From SVTX01 sp045132775 (GTDB lineage Bacteria > Bacillota > Clostridia > Oscillospirales > CAG-272), in the NCBI GenBank assembly GCA_045132775.1, contig JBGUSX010000133.1, forward strand, positions 1-9,029: a DNA stretch of 9,029 nt. Direction: 5' to 3'. Below, one piece after another: positions 5,638-9,029 of the stretch. Each line of letters begins with the position of its first letter. Within the stretch, counting starts at the first letter, position 1. The notes under the pieces are model-generated. The model was not told where the DNA came from and did no database searches. It saw nothing but the letters and a program-made list of their open reading frames with translations. Both the position numbers and the translations under genes were made by a program.

Positions 5638-6657
5638 ATGTCAGTACTTATCACAGGCGGAGCAGGCTTTATAGGCTCCCACACGGCAGTTGAATTTTTG
5701 AACGCGGGATACGAGATAGTTATCATGGATAACTTCTGCAACTCCAAGCCCGTCGTTCTCGACAGGATCCGCGAGATCACAGGAAAGGATTTCAAGTTCT
5801 ACAAGGCTGATCTTCTTGATACCGCGTCAATGGATAAGATCTTTGACGAGAACCCCGATATCGACAGTGTTATCCATTTTGCAGGACTCAAGGCGGTTGG
5901 CGAATCGGTGCAGAAGCCGAGGGAGTACTACCACAACAACGTAACGGGAACTCTTAATCTTTGCGACAGCATGAGCCGTCACGGTGTAAAGACTATTGTT
6001 TTCAGCTCCTCCGCAACGGTTTACGGCGATCCCGATGTGGTTCCGATCAAGGAGACCGCGCGAGTCGGTAATGCGACCAACCCCTACGGCGAGACCAAGG
6101 TAATGATCGAGCGTATCCTTAAGGACATCTATATTTCCGATAAGGAATGGAACGTTTCGGTGCTCCGTTACTTCAATCCGATAGGAGCACACGCGTCTGG
6201 ACTCATCGGCGAGGATCCCAACGGTATCCCGAACAATCTTATGCCCTATATTACAAAGGTTGCAATGGGCAAGCTCCCCATGCTCCACGTTTTCGGCAAC
6301 GACTACGACACTCACGACGGCACTGGCGTGCGCGACTACATTCACGTAGTTGACTTGGCAAAGGCGCACCTCAAGGCTCTCGAGTATATCGTCAAGGCTC
6401 GCGGAATCGACTACTTCAACATCGGAACGGGTAACGGCTACTCTGTTCTTGATATCGTCAAGGCATACAAGGAGGCTACGGGCATCGAGATAAAGTACGT
6501 CATCGACCCCCGTCGTCCCGGCGACATTGCCGCTTGCTATGCAGATCCCACGAAGGCGAAGGAAATGCTTGGCTGGGTTGCGGAGAACGGCATTTTCGAG
6601 ATGTGCCGCGATTCAAATAATTGGCAGTCGAAGAATCCTAACGGATACGATTCTTAA
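5638..6657 (+). CDS. galE: UDP-glucose/UDP-hexose 4-epimerase
   Basis: This is a full-length (339 residues) NAD-dependent short-chain dehydrogenase-type epimerase that interconverts UDP-galactose and UDP-glucose by inverting C4. The Rossmann motif is GGAGFIG (7-13), the VIHFAGLKAVGES block follows (78-90), and the catalytic set is Ser125 in SSSATVYG (123-130) plus Tyr150 and Lys154 in NPYGETK (148-154). RYFNPIGAH (177-185) and the C-terminal RRPGDIAACYADP (292-304) complete the substrate site. Cys300 is at the gatekeeper position that is Tyr299 in E. coli GalE and Cys307 in human GALE; small residues there are known to permit N-acetylated UDP-sugars. It starts 36 bp after the kinase with a perfect AGGAGG eight bases before the ATG. 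It would interconvert the NDP-sugar made by the two upstream enzymes. Confidence 0.95.
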   Translation: MSVLITGGAGFIGSHTAVEFLNAGYEIVIMDNFCNSKPVVLDRIREITGKDFKFYKADLLDTASMDKIFDENPDIDSVIHFAGLKAVGESVQKPREYYHNNVTGTLNLCDSMSRHGVKTIVFSSSATVYGDPDVVPIKETARVGNATNPYGETKVMIERILKDIYISDKEWNVSVLRYFNPIGAHASGLIGEDPNGIPNNLMPYITKVAMGKLPMLHVFGNDYDTHDGTGVRDYIHVVDLAKAHLKALEYIVKARGIDYFNIGTGNGYSVLDIVKAYKEATGIEIKYVIDPRRPGDIAACYADPTKAKEMLGWVAENGIFEMCRDSNNWQSKNPNGYDS

Positions 6658-6756
6658 TTCAGACCGCCGATTTTTTCCGCATACTGCGTTGCTCCTTGAA
6701 AGCGGCTAAGCGACATCCGATCGTTTATTTTGCCTAAAGTATGCCTGATGTCGCAG

Positions 6757-6777
6757 CGGCTTTGCAAAGCAAAGCCG
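6757..6777. repeat. Hairpin in the galE/galM gap
   Basis: CGGCTTTG (6757-6764), a CAAAG loop and CAAAGCCG (6770-6777) form a perfect 8-bp stem. No U-run follows, so it is not a typical terminator. It could trim or stabilise the galE message, or be part of a dispersed element together with the interleaved inverted repeats just upstream. Confidence 0.55.
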
Positions 6778-6828
6778 TCCAAGTTTGCTTTCTCCGGTGC
6801 GCCTTGTCTGCGAAAAAACTCAACGGTC

Positions 6829-6869
6829 TTCCGAACACTTGATTTGGAGATTTTCCGAACATTTAGTTT
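6829..6869 (+). repeat. Imperfect direct repeat upstream of galM
   Basis: TTCCGAACACTTGATTT (6829-6845) and TTCCGAACATTTAGTTT (6853-6869) agree at 14 of 17 positions, and their starts are 24 bp apart. The second copy ends 21 bp before the galM ATG. Tandem sites at this spacing could bind a regulator, or the pair may be a local duplication. Confidence 0.45.
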
Positions 6870-6890
6870 TATATGCTTTGAGGTAAAACA

Positions 6891-7952
6891 ATGAAAATTG
6901 AGAAAAACTTATTCGGCACTTGCCAGCAGGGTGCCGTTGATATGTACACCATGACGGTTGACAGCGGTATGAGCGTCAGTATCATCACTCTTGGCGGTGC
7001 GCTTGTAAAGCTTCTCGCCCCTAACAAGGAGGGAAAGCTTGCCGACGTTATTTTTGGCTACGACGATCTTTCGAGCTATCTTGGAGGTGACGGATATCAC
7101 GGCGCGCTTATCGGTCGAGTCGGCAACAGGATCTGCAGAGGTAAATACACCCTTGACGGAGTTGATTATCAGCTCTTTATCAACAACGGTCTCAACAGTC
7201 TCCACGGCGGCGAGGTCGGATTTTCCCACAAGATATGGGATGCAAAGGCAGAGGTCGTAGAGGACGGTTGCGTTCTTGACCTTACGTACATCTCCCCCGA
7301 CGGAGAGGAGAACTATCCCGGAACGCTGACGGTCAACGTCAGATACAAGCTCAGTCAGGACAACGCTCTCTCTCTTGAATACAAAGCAACGACCGATAAA
7401 AAAACTATCGTCAATATGACAAATCACGTGTATTTCAACCTCGGCGGTTATGCGTCGGGCAAGGTATTCGACCATGTTTTGTGGATGGATTGTGACACCT
7501 TCCTTCCCATAGATGAAAACCTTATCCCGACGGGTGAGCTTCGCGCGGTTGAGGGCACACCCTTTGATTTCACCGAGGCAAAGACGATCGGTAAGGATTT
7601 CGATCTTTCTTACGAGCCTATGGCTTATGCGGGCGGCTACGACCACTGCATGAATTTCAGAGCGGTCGACGACGTTTGGGCATCTCCCAGGATCAGAGCC
7701 TACGATCCGAAGTCGAACAGGGAAATGGTAGTCTATACCGACGCACCCTGCGTTCAGTTCTATTCAGCGAACTTTATGAAAAATCCCGACTATCCCTTCA
7801 AGGGCGGATATCCGCAATCCACGCAGAACGGTTTTTGCCTTGAGACACAGAAGATGCCCGACAGTATAAATCACAAAAACTTCACCGACATCACGCTTGA
7901 CGTGGGTGAGGTGTACGAGACAAAGACGGTCTATAAATTTTTGGTAGATTGA
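6891..7952 (+). CDS. galM: Aldose 1-epimerase (galactose mutarotase)
   Basis: GalM interconverts alpha and beta anomers of free aldoses in the cytoplasm, so that an anomer-specific kinase can act. The protein has 353 residues, near the usual length. The active-site residues known from GalM enzymes are all visible: Arg80 in GRVGNR (75-80), His105 in NSLHGG (102-107), His179 in TNHVYFNLGG (177-186), Asp251 in GGYDHC (248-253) and the catalytic base Glu318 in FCLETQ (315-320). The start has GAGG seven bases upstream. It follows galE on the same strand after a 233-bp repeat-rich gap and is closed by the terminator at 8019-8057. With the kinase, nucleotidyltransferase and GalE it completes a free-sugar to NDP-sugar route. 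Galactose is the classical substrate, but other aldoses are possible. Confidence 0.95.
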   Translation: MKIEKNLFGTCQQGAVDMYTMTVDSGMSVSIITLGGALVKLLAPNKEGKLADVIFGYDDLSSYLGGDGYHGALIGRVGNRICRGKYTLDGVDYQLFINNGLNSLHGGEVGFSHKIWDAKAEVVEDGCVLDLTYISPDGEENYPGTLTVNVRYKLSQDNALSLEYKATTDKKTIVNMTNHVYFNLGGYASGKVFDHVLWMDCDTFLPIDENLIPTGELRAVEGTPFDFTEAKTIGKDFDLSYEPMAYAGGYDHCMNFRAVDDVWASPRIRAYDPKSNREMVVYTDAPCVQFYSANFMKNPDYPFKGGYPQSTQNGFCLETQKMPDSINHKNFTDITLDVGEVYETKTVYKFLVD

Positions 7953-8018
7953 TTTTTCCTTCGCGAGAAATACGTGTAAATAGCACGGAGCGGTTATCAC
8001 GCTGTAAATATTAAAAAT

Positions 8019-8057
8019 GAAAAGCGTTCGGTCAGATTTGTGACCGAACGCTTTTCG
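8019..8057. terminator. Strong bidirectional terminator between galM and murI
   Basis: GAAAAGCGTTCGGTCA (8019-8034) and TGACCGAACGCTTTTC (8041-8056) form a perfect 16-bp stem with a six-base loop. The plus strand continues GTTTATTTAT; the minus strand continues ATTTTTAATATTT. Both are T-rich, so the hairpin can end galM and murI transcripts, which converge here. The murI stop codon (8059-8061) lies within the plus-side tail. Confidence 0.9.
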
Positions 8058-8058
8058 T

Positions 8059-8841
8059 TTATTTATAAAGTAGTCTCTTGGATAGCTCTATCATTTTTTC
8101 ATCGTTCGAGGAGTTATATATTTCAATCACTCCTACCTGCGCCTCGGGGCAGAGTAGGCTTGCGGATTCAAGTCGACGGCGAGTCTCTCGTGCGGTGCCT
8201 TCGCCCCCGTCAAAAATCTTGACCTCGGGGGAAATGTGCCGCTCGATCGTCTCTCTTACGTGCGGATAATGCGTGCATCCGAGGACGAGTGCGTCGATAT
8301 CTTGGTCACGATACGGCTCAAGGAGCGAGGCGATATAATCGTCAAGCTCGGGGGAGTCGGTGTTGCCGCCCTCAACAAGTTCTGCAAGGCGATGACATGG
8401 GAGGGGGATTATTTCCGCCTTGTCGGAATAGCGTTCGACAAGCCTTTTAAACTTTTCCTCTTTCAGTGTCAGAGGTGTCGCCATAACGAGAACGCGCGGA
8501 TGGTCGAGCGTTACCGCAGGAGGCTTTATCGCGGGCTCGATACCGACTATTACGAGATCGGGGTTTTCCTCGCGCAAGATCCTGACTGCCGCGCTTGTCG
8601 CGGTATTACATGCAACGACAAGAGCCTTGATGCCTTTTTCCTGAAGCATTTTGAGGTTGTTTCGGGTTATCTCAAGGACATCGGATTTTTCTTTTGATCC
8701 GTACGGCGCGTTTTTGGAGTCACCGAAGTAGATATAGTTTTCGCGCGGCATGATTTTTAGTAGCTCGCGCAAAACGCTTATTCCGCCGACCCCCGAGTCA
8801 ATGACCGCGATCGGCAAGCGATTTTTATTAAATTGATCCAT
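8059..8841 (-). CDS. murI: Glutamate racemase
   Basis: MurI converts L-glutamate to D-glutamate for peptidoglycan in the cytoplasm, without cofactor, using two cysteines. The protein has 260 residues, the normal length. Visible motifs are IDSGVGG (14-20) with Asp15 and Ser16, FGDSKNAPYG (39-48), the first catalytic loop ACNTA with Cys78 (77-81), and the second GCTHYPH with Cys189 and His191 (188-194). All expected catalytic residues are present. The start at 8841 has GGAGG five bases upstream. It is a single gene convergent with galM, and upstream of it is repeat-rich sequence, with no clear promoter recognised. Members of this family can also be aspartate/hydantoin-type racemases, but the two-cysteine pattern and spacing fit glutamate racemase well. 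Confidence 0.95.
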   Translation of the reverse strand: MDQFNKNRLPIAVIDSGVGGISVLRELLKIMPRENYIYFGDSKNAPYGSKEKSDVLEITRNNLKMLQEKGIKALVVACNTATSAAVRILREENPDLVIVGIEPAIKPPAVTLDHPRVLVMATPLTLKEEKFKRLVERYSDKAEIIPLPCHRLAELVEGGNTDSPELDDYIASLLEPYRDQDIDALVLGCTHYPHVRETIERHISPEVKIFDGGEGTARETRRRLESASLLCPEAQVGVIEIYNSSNDEKMIELSKRLLYK

Positions 8842-8861
8842 TTTTGCCTCCGCGGTTGAAT

Positions 8862-8886
8862 TTCAAATTTTGATTTGGCGGTGAGT
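8862..8886 (-). repeat. 25-bp dispersed repeat, copy 2 (inverted relative to 138-162)
   Basis: The minus strand reads ACTCACCGCCAAATC then AAAATTTGAA, matching 138-162 at 23 of 25 positions. It ends about 20 bases upstream of the murI ATG and abuts the two-hairpin element at 8887-8938, so it may be the flank or target sequence of that element, or part of the murI leader. Confidence 0.6.
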
Positions 8887-8938
8887 TAAGCCTTCCCCAG
8901 CGGGGAAGGGGGACCACGAAGTGGTGGATGAGGAGGGC
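8887..8938. repeat. Two-hairpin GC-rich dispersed repeat
   Basis: CCTTCCCC (8891-8898), loop AGC, GGGGAAGG (8902-8909) form an 8-bp stem; ACCAC (8913-8917), loop GAA, GTGGT (8921-8925) form a second. They are followed by GGATGAGGAGGG. This arrangement resembles a palindromic intergenic repeat widespread in Oscillospiraceae-like genomes, recognised from memory rather than a search. In those, an opposite arm often follows; it is not seen before the window ends, so this may be a half element. Confidence 0.65.
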
Positions 8939-9029
8939 ATTTTTTCAAGGACTTCACATCTTTTGAGGACATTGTTTCGTTGCAAAAGATACCTTGTGCC
9001 ACAAGAAAAAATCCACGATACACCCGTGA
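8939..9029. other. Right-edge sequence upstream of murI, no gene assigned
   Basis: No feature is clear apart from a short palindrome, CTTGTG-C-CACAAG (8993-9005). On the minus strand one frame is open from the window edge to a TAA at 8886-8888, about 47 codons, and its last part is encoded by the repeat (ending PPLRGPPSPLGKA). It could be the tail of a gene outside the window, but it has no recognisable domain and more likely reflects repeat sequence lacking stops. Confidence 0.35.

Larger units (their letters stand above)
6658..6890. other. 233-bp galE/galM gap with several inverted repeats
   Basis: No ORF worth calling is seen. The first half holds GCATACT (6679-6685) with AGTATGC (6738-6744), GCGACATC (6710-6717) with GATGTCGC (6747-6754), and a strong hairpin at 6757-6777. 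The second half holds an imperfect direct repeat (6829-6869) near galM. No hairpin plus U-tract terminator is seen, so galM may be read through from galE or have its own promoter; no clear promoter could be assigned. Confidence 0.55.

Noticed and set aside
6909..7646. Minus-strand open frame opposite galM
   Set aside because: Shadow of a complete galM with all catalytic residues on the plus strand.
8993..9005. CTTGTG-C-CACAAG palindrome as a terminator
   Set aside because: It is followed by A-residues on the plus strand and has its T-run on the wrong side for the minus strand; the loop is only one base.
1..9029. CRISPR array, tRNA, rRNA, transposase or phage genes
   Set aside because: No regularly spaced repeats, no cloverleaf-like sequence in the gaps and no matching protein motifs were seen.

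Overview
The window looks like an ordinary chromosomal stretch from a low-to-moderate-GC Clostridia-type Firmicute, probably a gut commensal. Signs of this are strong Shine-Dalgarno sequences (GGAG/AGGAGG) before most genes, consensus housekeeping promoters, a lipobox-type binding lipoprotein, and short GC-rich palindromic repeats of a style familiar from Oscillospiraceae-like genomes. The taxonomic assignment is inference from style, not from a marker gene. No rRNA, tRNA, CRISPR array, transposase or phage gene was found.

Layout. (1) Bases 170-3330, minus strand: a four-gene unit reading regulator (Crp/Fnr family), lipoprotein substrate-binding protein, permease, ATPase. It is an SsuABC/TauABC (NitT/TauT) type importer whose first gene is a regulator. 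A near-consensus promoter (TTGACA, 17 bp, TAAAAT) lies upstream, with a 16-bp dyad over the predicted transcription start, suggesting autoregulation. (2) Bases 3331-3532: a divergent control region with a second, plus-strand promoter that has an extended -10. (3) Bases 3533-7952, plus strand: sugar nucleotidyltransferase, NahK-like anomeric sugar kinase, UDP-hexose 4-epimerase GalE and aldose 1-epimerase GalM. (4) Bases 8019-8057: a strong bidirectional terminator between convergent genes. (5) Bases 8059-8841, minus strand: glutamate racemase MurI. (6) Both window edges and two internal gaps hold palindromic or dispersed repeats.

How the genes fit together. The plus-strand set makes a self-consistent route from free sugar to nucleotide sugar without GalK or GalT. 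GalM supplies the correct anomer, the kinase phosphorylates the anomeric carbon, the nucleotidyltransferase makes an NDP-sugar, and GalE interconverts the gluco and galacto forms. GalE has Cys at the position that is Tyr299 in E. coli and Cys307 in human GALE, which predicts tolerance of N-acetylated UDP-sugars. Together with the NahK-like kinase this points to GalNAc/GlcNAc as well as Gal/Glc, as expected for a microbe using mucin or milk-type glycans. The actual substrates are not proven by the sequence. The minus-strand importer has no substrate evidence beyond its family. The most interesting points are the GalK/GalT-free sugar cassette, the candidate autoregulatory operator with a cysteine-bearing Crp/Fnr protein, and the set of unexplained intergenic repeats.
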